Positions 40,309-54,583 of a DNA stretch of 64,000 nt are shown piece after piece. Source of the stretch: Dirofilaria immitis. Its lineage: Eukaryota; Nematoda; Chromadorea; Rhabditida; Onchocercidae. Under the pieces are notes generated by a model, which saw nothing but the letters and a program-made list of their open reading frames with translations, was not told the DNA's origin and did no database searches. How positions within the stretch are numbered: the first letter of the stretch is position 1; every line of letters begins with the position of its first letter. The stretch lies in the NCBI GenBank assembly GCA_024305405.1, contig JAKNDB010000110.1, positions 3,844,001 to 3,908,000 of the forward strand, written 5' to 3'. The translations under genes and the position numbers were made by a program.

Positions 40309-41175
40309 ATGTTGGATAAAATCTATATCCCAGTAATCAAGATTTTCCAACTGCTGAGCAATTTTTTGACCAATAAATCATTGTTTCGATGTATCATTTC
40401 TTCAAGAACAGAAATCAATGAATCCGTGTTTATTCTAAACAAGTTACTGTTTGAGGATAGTTTTGAAGAGTCAACGCTACTGTGGAGTTTTGACATCGTA
40501 GTAGTAGATTTTATCTAACTATGATAACAAAAAAACTCTCAAATTTCAAAGTCTAATATTTAAGCTAGAAAGCAAGAGAAGGCAAAATTTGTTCAAGGTG
40601 CTCCAATGAAGCAAATCGCCGATATCTAACGCTTGTTGATGTAGGTAAGGGATTAGACATTAGGTTATCCAGGTTGTACAAGTAAGTTTTACATATCTAG
40701 CAGTTGAATAGCTCCGGGAATAAGAAGGAAATCCGCCATAGGGAAATTGCACTATCTTGCAATCCTTGAAATCTATTTTCAATAGAGTTGAAGGTGCTTT
40801 GTATAGCACCGAAATTAAATTCATCAATACACGCATCAAAATACCGTACATTGTTCGTAAAAATTTTTAAGATTTCTAATCAGGATGATGGAATCACTTT
40901 ATTTGCACATTCAGTTAGGTTCCATTTAAAATGGGAAAGAAATCTCCAAACCAAAAGTACTACCTGAAGTTTGTTTGTCTCTCCGTGGTTAGTCGATCAT
41001 TTATAGGATCAGGCAAGGTAAATTAGCATCTATAGCTACTACTTTCAGATAATCTTTACTTCAGTACGTTTAAATAGTTATTAAAGTTTGGAAGGATTTC
41101 AAGCCAAAAGTCTCGGAAGTTGTACATTGTATTCGGTGGATAAATCTAGCTCGCTGCGAGGTCCGTGAGATCTTT
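40309..41175 (+). pseudogene. Possible coding remnant (low confidence)
   Basis: This patch is richer in G+C than its surroundings. An ATG frame (40309-40518) contains RCIISSRTEINESVFILNKL. A downstream block reads GKICSRCSNEANRRYLTLVD before a GTAAGG donor at about 40645, with a Cys-x2-Cys pair. Another reads ITLFAHSVRFHLKWERN near 40890-40945, and a last one reads GFQAKSLGSCTLYSVDKSSS near 41100-41160. The pieces are in different frames without consistent splice sites, so this may be a decayed or poorly sequenced gene. No family recognised. Confidence 0.25.
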
Positions 41176-44100
41176 TGTTCAGTAATGATACATCAGTCTA
41201 TTCTGGTATTTTTTAATAAAATTTTGTGAAAATTTTTATGAAATAAATGAATGAGATAGTGCTGCAAGTGAATAATGACTCACATTTAAAATAATTTCGC
41301 CTACTAATTTCTTTTTTTTGAAAATAGTTTCGATCACAGTTTTGGCTTTATTTTTGATCTTCGAATTAGAATACTTTTTGAAATATCTCCAACAGCAATT
41401 TCAATTCAGTATTTTATTTTCCCTACTCACAATGAAAAAGGTACAGGAAGTGCGAGGCATGCAAATAGTTACAGGTTTTTATAAAGCTACCGAATGTCAC
41501 ATCAAACTCATCCATCATAATATCAAAACTATGATAGTTTATGAAATCCATATCTCAAACGTGATGTTAGATATTTGACAAGTAGGAAATGAAGGAATAC
41601 TTTCAGCCTGCAGGTTATTTATTTCAATGATATTAAAACCGTTTGTTTATACACAGTCTGTATAACAAGAAAATATACGAAGAAGCATAAGAGAAAAACT
41701 GTGAATACAAATGATTGATGCATTACACTATACAGATTTTAGACTTAACTAAAAATATATTTAACATTTATGATTTGGTTAAGTTATTAAAACAATCAAT
41801 GTTGTGGTAAACGAATAATTATCCAACAATTTGAAATAAATTTGGAGAATTCATTAGGAAGGAAGGAAAATAAAAGTAATAGATTTATTCTCGAGATAAG
41901 CGTACTTAGCTTATTTCGATAGGCATTATGTTTTTAAGCCAATTCTAAAGAAACATTTATATTTTTGTTGAGTTTATTACAATTTTACAGCTCAATAGAT
42001 ACCCATAACAACTCAATACTTTACCTCTTCATGTGCAATCATAACAACAGCAGAAGTTAAGCTGTGATTTATTATGAAAATTGTTTAAGATTATTTTGAA
42101 TGAATTATCTGGCAGTGAGAAAAAAAATCGCATTTTCATTTCCTTAGTTATCGATAAAATTATAACTGTTATTATTCTGTCTTATTTCTTCCTAAACAAA
42201 TTTTTAGGCATATTATACAAAATCATGCAATTTATGATGCTATTTCAAAAGGATGTAGTAACAATTTTTGTAAAACCAAATCCTAATATATTTGCGGGAT
42301 TTTTCAACAAGGTGAAAAAGAGCAATACAAGTCCATCTGAAAATTTCTTTATGACCAATTGGTTGGGCAAAATGATGTAACATACAGGATTGATTCATTT
42401 CCCATTTGAAATTTTTTTTTTTGTACTTATAGCAATGGATAAGGCATTCATTAGCTTATTCAACATCCGGAAGGATCAATTTTGAAAATGTTTGAAAAAA
42501 AATATTTTCCGATACGCCTTCAAGTATGAAAATATTGCTGAAATATTTCGCTTCTGAAAAATGAAGTTCTAAAAATTTTTTCAAAGAGTATTAACTCTGT
42601 TTCTTAAAATTAAACAAATGAGAAATAAAAAGCATAACATGCAAGTCTTACTTGGCTCTTTTGGCCTACACCATACTTTTGTTCATATTAAACAAAAGCA
42701 CAACTTAAGCAGAATATGAAAAGTGTAACACAATTTTTCAAAAAATTTCGCTGAAGAATTAAACGAATATTGAAATAAGCTGTTAACATTGCTCTTCTGA
42801 ATAAAATGCTATTTGAATTTATACAGAAATAATGTGATTATAATGACTATACGATATGAGTGGATTTTATTCCGGGTGAAGAGTGATGATCGATTGCTTT
42901 CAGGAGAGTTTCTGATTTAGATTAAAAGAGGAATTTAAATTTCTTTTTCATAAAAAGATCTGAATGATTTAATAGTTTTCACATAATTTGTCATTTTGTC
43001 CAGGAAAAAATATTGTAATCGCATGTGTTTTTGATGATCAAATAAATGTTGATCTTTGAACAAATTTAAAAGTGTAGTAACAATTTTTAGAACGATAAAA
43101 CGGGAAATGGAAGATCGGCAGTACTGCTAATAATAATGATAGCAATAGTAGTGATTAGTCGATAGATAAGTGATGATTTTAATTATTACGAGAATGATTT
43201 GCTGAGATAAAATGAAATTGATTTAGTTAAATTTTATTAAATCATTATTCAATTTGCTTTCGATCAGCAACTGCTAATGATATTTTGTTTTGTCCAAATT
43301 CAACAAATTTGATTGCATTTACACGAATTTTGATTATCGCGTTCTCTCATCGTTAGATGGATGATTATATTATATTAATTAATAATGTCTTTTGATATTG
43401 CAAACTATTGAAATTGAAAGTTTGCATTCGTTAATTTGATCTGTAATTTAATATATTAGCTAATTTACTATAATACTAAATTTTAAAAGCCTTTTATTGC
43501 TATAGTTATTGCTCAAACCTTCTGCTGTGGTTGAAACACATTTCAAATTTTTAGATCACAGAATCATAAATGATAATGTTGCAATGCTAATCTGCAATAT
43601 TTCAATGTTAAGAAGCTATTTGTTAAATTTCCCATAATAATTCAAACTTAATATAAATAAGCTTTTATCAAAATTCATGAATTGTTTAATATTATCCACG
43701 AATCGATAAATAGTTAAACATCTCCTTCGACTATTTAACATTGAAACTCACATCTTTTGCTTTTCTAACACTATAACTCGTATTTCATTGATTAAATAGA
43801 ATCCTCTAACTGCATATTTCATTTATTTAAATACCTTTTCTTTGAAAATAATTTTTATATTAATGATAAAGAACAATGTTTTGAGGAGAAAAATGCGATG
43901 AATTGATTGTTACCCTGGGAAATGATCAAAATGTTTCCTTAATGATACAAATTGCTTTAATTTTCTTATCGTTTTTTTCCCGCTTTAAAGAAAATCATTT
44001 GCCAATTATCTTAACAGTTTCAGAATTTATTTTCAAATAGCCTTCATCATCCTTTTTCTTGTTAGTTATTTTTTTTTTTGCGCTAATTCTTTAAACTATA

Positions 44101-45185
44101 TATATTATAAGAACTAAATTAGTTATAACTAAAGAATCAATATTTTATTTCAATTCATTTTTAACATTCTGTCTTTTAATTTAATAGTACACTTTTTTTT
44201 GCTCTTAAATTGAACCAAAAGCTCAATTTTAAAACTTTCATGATTTATATTTACTTTAAATATTTCCTATCGCATTATTATATCCGAAAGTTTGCTTATA
44301 TTTCAATTGTATTAATAGTGGTAGTTTATAAATTAAAATTATGCAAAAGAATTACAATGCATTATAAATCGTTAATCATTAGTAGATTGGAAATTTAATG
44401 AAATCTCTTATATATTTCTTTCACACTGTTAATCTAAATGTTGTAGAAAGGAAAATTTAATGCTAAAGATTTTATTGTGAATTTAACTCGAATCATTGCT
44501 GGCATTTCAACGATTGAATTTAATTTCAATCTATATAATCATAGAGCACTATGCATGAAAAACTGTTACAAAATGATTTATTCAATTTAAAGCATATTTT
44601 ATCAATTTGAAATGCTCTCATCTTTATTTGCCTACTATCTTTGATCATGATCTTCATCAGCATTCTTGCAATTGCTCATGAAGAAATTTTTATTTTAAAT
44701 TTATTTAACAAAATTTAGAGCAGACAATTTTAATTGGCATAGCTGAATCATTGTGATCAAATCTCCCAAAACTTCTATGCTAAATATGCAAATAATAGAA
44801 TTAACAGAATGAATCAACAAGTAGTATAAAACTCCGACAATTCTAATTCAATTATCATTTTAAGATTAAGATTTATGAAACAAATATCTTCTTCTTTTTC
44901 CTATCTTCAAAAAAAAAAAAGGAAATAAAGTAAAAAATTGAGGCGTTAAAGATAATATCTTAAAAAGTGCGAATTGGATAGAAATTACTTTTATGACTAT
45001 GCTGCATTATATAACCAATAATTTTTTCAACAAAGTTTTCTCCTTTTTTAATTGATCATTAATATATAATAGGAAAAGATATTTCATCAAAGCTAGCATT
45101 TTGATGGGATCGAATTCACTAATATTTACGCTATCCTCGATTTCCTGATATTATTATCATAACATGAAACTAGTAATAATTGAGT

Positions 45186-45380
45186 TATTTATCAAGGCTT
45201 TCTCGAAATTTCCAACGATATTGTAGTTAATCAGAAAATTATCACTTATTTATCACGACTTTCTCGAAGCTCCTACGATTGTAGCTAGTTGGAAAATTAT
45301 CATTATTTAAAATTAAAAGTAATCAAATTATTTTCTGCATTTTCTCGAAGTTTCGAATAATAGTAACTAACAGAAAAACC
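45186..45380. repeat. Three diverged tandem copies of a roughly 60-80-base unit
   Basis: Copies begin near 45186, 45247 and 45325. They share TTTCTCGAA followed by an ACGAT...GTAGnTA core and GAAAATTATC. Divergence indicates an old local duplication. Non-coding in all frames. Confidence 0.6.
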
Positions 45381-48300
45381 CGAAACTTTTATTAAAGTTA
45401 ATTACATCTTGCAATCAGTAAAAGAAAATCTATTAGCGCAAAGTCTTTTACACGTTATCATTCTAAATGTTTTGTATATCTTACTTTTAATATGTTACTT
45501 TACCTGTCATAACTGAATCTTTTTGCGTAATATTTACATCAAAAGCATTAATTGTTTTTATGAACAATTTGTAACAAATATTTACAGACTTGTTGTCATG
45601 ACAAATAATTGTTTATTACCTAAGTAATCAATGTTATCGTTCTATAATTAGATTTAATCAATAGGATAAAAGCGTTTCTAATAGAAGTGAAATCAACGAG
45701 GCTATCAATAGTTATCAAACAACTGAATATGAACATATAAGTTTTAGTCATTTAAATTATTTCACTAATGAAATTATATCATTAGTTCGGATTATCGGTT
45801 TGGTTTTTAGCTTTTTCAGAAGTTTTGAGACAAATTTTTGGCTGTGTTTTCACAATATCCAATTTATTTAACTAAAAACGCATATAAATTCCCTGCCTAC
45901 ATGATCAATGTATTATTATAATTAACGTTTATTGCTTTGCTACATCTGTTTTATTTAATCAATTGATATTTTTAAGGCTAAATTTTTATTAATAATAATA
46001 AAGTGAATTGCTAGGAATATACAATTAAATGTCATCATTATGCATCCATACATTAAATATAGTAAAATTGCTATAATTCTCGAATTATTTGTAAATCCAA
46101 TGATAACATCATCAACGCTAAATCAAACTACTAATGATAATTTTTCGTTTCGAAATAACAGTTTATTATCTTATCAAACAGTTTTTCTTCACCTATAAAT
46201 CTTCAACAAGATTAGACTTTTTGCTTTAACAAACACAGTGATTTTGGAATAATAAAGTTTTCATGCAATCAACAACGTTTGTCTTTGTTATTATGATTTC
46301 CTATCAAATATAATTAGTCAGTTTTTGCACAGAAGATGGCGATACAATTCAAGATAAGATAAATTTTTATATTTGGTGCTTAAAAATATAAAGAAATGAT
46401 TATTATTGACCTATTGATATTATTATAAGATTTATAATTTTCAAAATTTATCATTTGACTATAGAATTAACTAAAGACTAAATCTACCGTGATATTATTT
46501 TTTGAGGTATCAATTTAGGCATCAATATCAACATTACCAAGAAATAAAAAGGAATTAATTATGACTGCTCATTTCTTATAAAAACTACTTAATAACTCAT
46601 TGATTAAATTAAAATTAAAAAAAAAAAAAAAATTCTTTTGAAAATGCTTCCCATAATATCTCTATAAGTAAACCTTTAAAAATCTATTATTGCAAAGGAT
46701 AACGTTGAAAAAGAATAATTCGTTATTTTTCACTGTTCTCATTATGTTTCATATAGGTACTTCTATTTAACATTATCTAACTATCATGCTGTAATACCAA
46801 ATTATTAAAGCATAGGCTGAAAGTTATTTGAACAGCATCATCGAGTCAAGAATTATTGATATAGAAATGAATAGGAAGAAGAGGTACCATCAACATACGA
46901 AGTTTGATTTAAACTCCGATATATGTTTCTGTGATTTACCTTATATTACGATAAAATACTCATCTACAGCATTTAAGTATAATTAATTGATGTTACTCAC
47001 ACAATGTCTATTCTAATTTTCTCATCTTAAATTTTTTTAATTCATCAGTTTAATTCAGTAGTTTAAAAATCATTATCGTATGAATTGATACAGTGATTTA
47101 CGATGTAATAACAATAATCAAATTGATGGAAAATTCAAATATAGCACTGTCAGATATTTTAAATGAACAATAACTTTGGAATTTGTTGTCTCTTTCTTGA
47201 ATTCAAAATGTTGTAATAAATATGATCGAATTTCAACTACGAAATCTTTTTAAATAAATTTAAATTCCTTTATTATTTTCAAATTCTTCCTCTGAAACAA
47301 ACTATACTTTTACGTTTATAAGTTCTTGCTGATTTTAAAATTTGCTTTTAGACTAGTTTAAGATTATTTGCAAAGAAATGAATAGTCAGTCATTATTTTG
47401 ATCTCTGATTTTTTTGATCAATTTTGCTAATTCGATTAAATATGAGGTAACAGCATCAATTTTATCCTGTAAATGTCCAAGTGTTCGTACGACGATGTTA
47501 TCAATTGCAAGACGGTTGATATGAGTTCAGTTATTTTAACATCTAATCACTATATTAATAGCAATATTTGCTAGCATCTTGAAGGATCGAAAGAAGATCT
47601 TTCCTAACTTACAAAATTTCTATCAATATAATATTTCATCCAAAGGATTTCTTATTTAAAAAGTTGCATATCAATTTAAATTAAGTGAATAAGTATGTAA
47701 GATCAATTTACATATACAATCACTGTTGCCTAACACATAATTTGGATAGAAATGAAAATTTTGATGTGAGTGAATATTGGCCATAGGAAATTATCGGGGT
47801 TGACTTACATAAGTTCCAAGATGCAAATGAATGCGGATTAGTGGATTTCTGTTTAGAATTTGGTATATGCACCAAAAAAAAATTACTCAATTAATCAATC
47901 AATATTTAAATTGGATTTTTTTATAAACTGGTTCTATTGCATTTTGAAAAATAAGTGATTAAATTTTAATGCATATTTATTGCAAGCAAAAATAAACAAA
48001 TAACAGCAAAATGGAATCAATCGCATGATGATATATTAAAACTTATTCAAATTGATTTAAAATTTTATCTTGCGAGATCAATTTTTTTACACTTCAAATC
48101 AATCGAAAACTGAATTTCTAGTACTCAAAAGCGAGCTTCAATCACTTTTAATCTTATACATGCTTTTTTATATGCATATCAAATGTTTAATCACGAGAAA
48201 CATTCTGGGGAGGATGTCGATATGATCGTAAATTACATTTATGAAACTTCGCAAGCCTAGAAAAGGAACTTTGAAGATTGTAAGTTGGAATTTAGAAGGA

Positions 48301-48720
48301 CTGGAAAATACTAAGAAATTCCGAGATTAGCATTAAGTTGCATGCTGTTTTCCTCATTCATCTTAATCTTTTATTCGTTTTTATAATTGATTAACGCTAA
48401 CTTTAGCTGATATTAATCAATTCTGACATCATTCTAAATGTTTTAACGAGCATTCAATTAAAGGAAAATTATCAGCCAACAAGAAAAAAATTAGTATATA
48501 GATTATCTAAAAGATATTCGTTAACACTTTTTTATTATCATTCAGTAATCCTTTGCATCTAAGAAATCAAAAATTGTTATCATTTATTGTGTCCAGTTTC
48601 CTCATGTTTAAATTTGATTTTTAAATTATTCGATTTATACTGTTCCTGTATGGTTACACTTATTGATGGCATCCTATCAAGTTCAGAAAAAATTTAATCA
48701 TTTTTTTCTTTAATTTATAG

Positions 48721-49320
48721 ATGGAAAAATAATTCATGGCATATTTTTGATCCAAACAATAAATATGATAACGTCTGTGATCTATGAAGGACCAGCAGGT
48801 CATCAGGCAGTTCAAAGTTTACCTACAAAACATTTCGAACTTCTACAAAAATTTGTGAAAAAAATGATCCAGAAGAAATGGAAGATTTGTTATGGATCCA
48901 AGATAATACTGCATCTAAAGTAATTTCATTCGATATACTTCATATTTAAGATGAAATATGTTGAATAGTATCTGATAAAATGAATTTCAAAGATTACGAA
49001 TCTAATAATCCCAATTTGCCTATTTTCAATTTCAGACAACAATTTTAAATATGAAAAATTTTCGAAAAAATATGAAAACATTTCCATCAGCAAAATATAT
49101 CAATTGGCAGGACACATGTTTAAATGAAATAAATGTTCATCAACACGTTGCTCCTAATACACCGATCAGCTATTCGACCCGGATAACTCGCTGCATCTGT
49201 CGAAATAAGCGTTTTTTTGTTTTTCTTTGTGTGATAATACTATTATCACTAATAGTGGTAGTTATTTTTGCATCACCCTTTCGTCCTCGTTTAACAGTGG
49301 CTATACCAGCGATCACTATA
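48721..49320 (+). CDS. Partial gene for a single-pass membrane protein (unidentified)
   Basis: Two exons, 48721-48919 (donor GTAATT) and 49036-49320 (acceptor TTTCAG, donor GTATGC), join in phase 0. The second has a Lys/Arg-rich stretch (MKNFRKNMKTFPSAKYINWQ), a juxtamembrane basic-cysteine motif (RITRCICRNKR) and then about 24 hydrophobic residues (FFVFLCVIILLSLIVVVIF...) before SPFRPR. The positive charges before the helix suggest an N-terminal cytoplasmic side (type II orientation), with the rest of the protein encoded further downstream. The first exon is rich in Ser/Thr and acidic residues (EKNDPEEMEDLLWIQDN) but has an in-frame TGA at 48785-48787. Its true start may therefore lie after that point, or the sequence has an error. 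Family unknown. Confidence 0.45.
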
Positions 49321-50184
49321 GTATGCCTACAACCTACTAAACTTTCATTTCTTTGGCGAATTGTAATCGAATTCAAATTCCAAATTTCTTTTTAATATTA
49401 GATATACATATTAGAAATGCTTAGCTCACTGATTTACTATTTCAATACTGATTAAAAAGTTAAAAACTTAAGGCATGCAATAACTCACTAATAAGTTATT
49501 GCTTACAAATTATTTTTATAAATTTTTATCAAATTATCTTAATATTTTTATATTAATTGTTTATCAGAAGCAAAATTTTTGAAATGGAATTTCTTCATTT
49601 TTTCTTTCAACAAATATTTAAAATATGGCTAATTATTTTAATAAAACTGAATATGACAAAATGATTTATTAATTTATTTTTTAATTTATATTATTACTCT
49701 CTCATATTCTTCTCCTTACCTTATGCCTTTAGTTGCTTTTTCATCTCTTCTTCTATATTCAAAAATATACATTAAAATTGAAAATGTTCATAAATAATTT
49801 ATTTCAATAATTAAAGATTTAATTATCGATTGAAAGAAGATAATGTTATTATTTCAGAGAATTTCTTACATTAACCTTACTAATATTTTAAACATTCGAT
49901 TTCTCATTGTCTTATCTTATCATATAAATAGAAAATTATATGGAATAATAATTTACTATGACAATATTTTGATGCAAACATAATATTATTTATTACTTGA
50001 TGATATTAAGCATTTCTTTTGCAACTTTAAAAATAAGTGAAACTGCTGTACTCTATCTATAAGACTGAAAAATGATAATACGAAGACTTCTTAAATACTT
50101 TCATTTGAACAATTTAAACAAATATTTTTGATAGTATGAAAACAAAATAATAATGGAAAAAATTTTATGATTTGTTGTATTATT

Positions 50185-50230
50185 TTTTTTTTGTGAAAAT
50201 TTCGCATTTTTTTTTGTGAAAATTTCGCAT
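50185..50230. repeat. Two tandem copies of a 23-base unit
   Basis: Core GTGAAAATTTCGCAT occurs at 50193-50207 and 50216-50230, each preceded by a T run. Likely replication slippage. Confidence 0.85.
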
Positions 50231-51167
50231 ATACAAATAAGCATGAATGAGAATTATTCGAATATTTCTACAATGAGCTAAAGCAATTATGAACTAATAC
50301 AGGTAATTAAAGTGTGTAGAATGTATCCTAAAATTTGATAGCAAATAGTCTCCAGCAAATTCAAGAATCGTAAATGATTATGTGGATGAAAGGCAATGAA
50401 ACAATAGAATTCTTTTAAAATATTTGACAAATAATAAATATTGAAATTATCAAAAAAATTGTTCCACTATCACAGTTATTTTATCATCTTTCAATGACAA
50501 TTACTCATTTTATAAATGATAATGAATTTCATTAAATAATAAATTACGTTTACAATTAGCTTATTGTGAGAAAGTTTTAAATAATCTAATGAATTAATTG
50601 CTTCAATATCGGTAGATAGATTTTAAAGAACTTTTTCTGACAAATGAGTACTGAGAATAATAAAAGTGATAAAAAAAATTAAACATTTCACATGCAGAAA
50701 TATGAAACTAAATGTTGCTATCATAATAATTATAAATATCAGCGAATCACATGGAATTTAATTTGTATAGAAGCTCTTAACAAATGAAATTATCAGAGAT
50801 TTCCATTATCTATTCTATTAGTTGATTACTGGAAATGTGAAATTTACCTGACCTACTCGTGCAGAGCTTTGTATTTTTAACTATATAGCAAATATAGATC
50901 TTTACAAGCTCATTTATTTTGAACAACTTGTCCATTAGTTTTGGCTCTCAGTAATGAAAAAAAATTATGGCCAACGCAACGATAAAAACTTCGGTGTAAT
51001 TAAGATTTATCAAAAATTCATTGAAAATTTAGGAAAAGTGAAATTCTTATTTTTTTAAATACAACTTTACTTCCTATAAAAGCCACACGAATGATGATAA
51101 GTTTTTATCGATAATTCAGTGTGTTCAGAATAACAACTAAGTCCTTTTGAAATACAAAAGAATAGTT

Positions 51168-51256
51168 TGTCTGATGCATTTTTCAAAAAATATTCCTCTC
51201 TTGACAATATAACGATTGGAAAGAATAATAGTTTGTCTGATGTAATTATCAAAAAT
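51168..51256. repeat. Imperfect direct repeat
   Basis: AATAGTTTGTCTGATG occurs at about 51161-51176 and 51227-51242, each followed by a similar ATCAAAAA-containing tail. Non-coding short duplication. Confidence 0.5.
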
Positions 51257-52148
51257 GGTAAATGGAGAAATGATGGAGTGTTGAAAATATATTTGTGATG
51301 TTAATAAAATGTAAACTTGGATAGAGATTTGTCGTGTAGCGAAGTTTTATTATGACAGATTCTATTCATCGCAATTATGATGTACAAATTCATTGAGGAA
51401 TATCGATAATACAATCGATAGCTTGAATTTCCCAGTTATTCGAGGCTTATTGATGTTGGGGTCAAAGAGTTGAATTTGGAAACGTCGCTAATACATGATT
51501 AAGGCAAAGTAGTATTATTAAAGGAGGTGTATATATATATGAATGTGAATGTGACCTCTCAACCGATAACTTTTCCATTTATATTGATAGTTTGCAATGC
51601 TTTAAGAAATGCGCTATGACCCAAAGGATAGAAGGTCAAAATTTGATTGGTTACAATACTTTAATATAAACAATATTCTTCAACAATGATTATATCGAGA
51701 TATTTCATAATACAAATATCTTGATTATTTTTAACCTATTTATAGTATAAAATAATTCGATTATTCCGATATGGCAGGTAAGAAATGAAGGGTAAATCTC
51801 ATGGTGAATAACGAAATTTTGTTGAAAATTGCTACAATGATAAGAATGAAATAATGATTTCAAATTGTTTTATTTAATATAACACTAAGTACTTTGAAAC
51901 GTAATCTTGAACTTTTGTAAATATTAGAAATATTATTGCAAACATAAACTCAAATCTAAATGGTATAACAATACAAATTACAAGATTAAATAAAAACTTG
52001 AATTTTAGCTATGCAAATAGCCAACTGCAATTGGTATCATGTATATAAATTTTACATTTGAAATTGATTCCAGAAAATAAAAGATACCTTTAAAAATTGT
52101 TCTCGATCATTAGATCAAAATATAAGAAGATAAACGAAGAATCCAGAA

Positions 52149-52205
52149 ATGATATCATGAAGGTTAAATGATATCATGAAGGTTAAATGACATCATGAAG
52201 ATTAA
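52149..52205. repeat. Three tandem copies of a 19-base unit
   Basis: ATGATATCATGAAGGTTAA is repeated at 52149-52167 and 52168-52186, with a third copy (two changes) at 52187-52205. Each unit contains the palindrome ATGATATCAT. Confidence 0.9.
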
Positions 52206-54583
52206 TGTAAGTGATGTGGATAGAATATATTGTATTTCTTGCGATTAAAATCTATGGATGAACAAATTTATTTTCATTTTTGTCAGTATAGAAAGATCAC
52301 TTGAATGTACAATTTTTCGAAATAAAAAGTAGTCCTTGGAAAATAATTGAAGTAGCTCGATTCAAGAATTTTAAAGAATTTATCAAATTAATCAAATTTT
52401 GGCTTTATGTACGAATCCGCTTCATCAGTAATACGATGCCGATCTCAGTTTATAAATTTATTCTTAAATGTTTTATTTTAACAATTGCTGAAAACGACCA
52501 ATTCATTTTTAATTAAAACAACTTAAGCAAGAAAAATTCAGATAAATTAAAGAATAAATTAAACTGAAAAAAGAAATTTTAGTTAAAATTCCTCGGACAT
52601 CAGTTTTTACATTCTTGAAGTTAAAAATTCTTGCACCGCTCATTTCCTCAAAAACTTGTTTTCCATTCCTGAAGCATTTATGAAGTACGAATTACAATAT
52701 TGGATTCCGAATCACAATTGAGCGAATCAGTTTATAATTGTGAAAACCAATTCTATAACTAGTAAAACATAATAATTTGCATTTTCTAGACAACCTTTCA
52801 GATAAGTTAGATTAAATCATTTTAATTAATTCCACATATACTTACTTCGGATTACATTAATAAGTTTATAGTTTTAAGAAGTCACTTTTTAACGGTTTTT
52901 AAGCACTTCCAAGAGGTTCTGTTACAACTATGAGAAACATGAAGAAAAAAAATAGTTCGTAGTGCATAATACTAGAATAAATGCAATTAAAAAAATTATA
53001 TCAATTTTATTTTACGTTTAATAAGTCATGAACGAAATATATTTAAAAATTTAAAAATAATGTTTAAAACTTGATTGAAAAACATGATTTTAAACTTATC
53101 TGTTTTGATTTCTATTTTCTTCTTGTGGAACAAAAGTTTTTGAATTGTGAAAAGTAAGAAAACTGAGCCAGAATATGAAAAAAAAAAGGAGAAAAATGAT
53201 TCGTTTATTTAGCTTATCTTATCGAAACAAAATTCGACATTCAAAATATATAAAAAAGTAATCAGTGAATTGTTATTTAATTAACTTATCATTTTTAAAA
53301 TGAGAAAAGTTATCGGAATTCAGTTAAGTTATGTTTGCAGATTAGATGAGTCGCCTGGAAAATTGAGAGCTAGGCACTGCTAACATTTGGCAGCATACTA
53401 AAACAAGGGAAATAATGAGAAAATGTAATTTTTTAAAAAGAGACTAATTAATTCTTAAAAATTTCAATTGGTATCAGAACGACATATTATCCTAATTATA
53501 ATTATCCCAACCTCTTACAAGAAGTTTCAAAAGAAACAAAATAATTTCATGATTAAATTTTCCATGATTTTAAATTTATTTTAACAAATGGCAGAACAAT
53601 TCTGAACAAATCAACAAATTATTAGGAAATGCATTGAAAAATAAACATTTTTTGTGGTCATTTTCATCGAATAAATGATTTTAACAATTTTTGCAATCAA
53701 TAATTATCATTGTAAAATTGCAACGAAAAATTTCTATGCCTAATAAAATAAATGAAAATATGAGCAACGATGTGAAATGAAATTGATCTCAATCGAATAA
53801 ATAATAACTTCAAATGAAGTTATTATTATTATTAGTATCAAAAATGAAATAAACGAATCATGTCATTCAGAAATAAAAGGTTGGTATCGATTAGCAAAAA
53901 AAAAAGAAAATCGAATCGATAGTTTTGACTAGGTAAGGCCAATTCATTCATCTTGATTCAGCGATTTTTAATAATTTTTTATTTAAAATGTAAATATTTT
54001 AAAGTGAAATTTTAATCATACTGTATTGCATTTCTTTAAATGTTCACAAATTAAATATCGGTTCATAACAGAATACAAAATGTATGTTATCCAGCGTTCT
54101 ATGAAATAAACTATAAGCAGCAATTGAACTTCCTTACAATTTTTATATTAATAAGTATTATATTTCAATTCCCTCATTTCTTTTTCATGAATAATAATTT
54201 TTTTACTCAGTATCTTTTTTAATTTTTCTTATGGTAAATATCTTTTCCTAAAAATTTTCATTTTAAAATAATCACCCAAAAATTTCTGTTCTTAATTTGC
54301 TGATGAAAGAGAATTAAGGTTTCTGAGATATCATTAAATGATTGATATACCATAAAGCAAAAGATAACTCTTATCTTTTTCTCAGTTGAAGTATTTTACA
54401 CAAAGCAAAAAGTGAATGAACTAAAAATTTAATTAAATTTCTTGAAATTAGACAGAAGCTGTTGTTGATGTATAAAGGTAAATCATTTAGATTTAATAAA
54501 ACGCTAAAATCATTTTTCTCAACATTTTGCTTCGAATGTCGTTTTGTCATGTCATCTCTTCCTGTCTCAGATTTTCGGCTGTA

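Larger units (their letters stand above)
39252..48720. other. Very AT-rich gene-poor region
   Basis: Apart from a weak coding-like patch (40.3-41.2 kb) and tandem repeats, I see nothing supportable. TA microsatellites lie at about 39430-39440 and 39600-39620. Open frames at 41318-41578, 42081-42380 and 44210-44398 are AT-driven and have no splice or family support. Confidence 0.6.
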
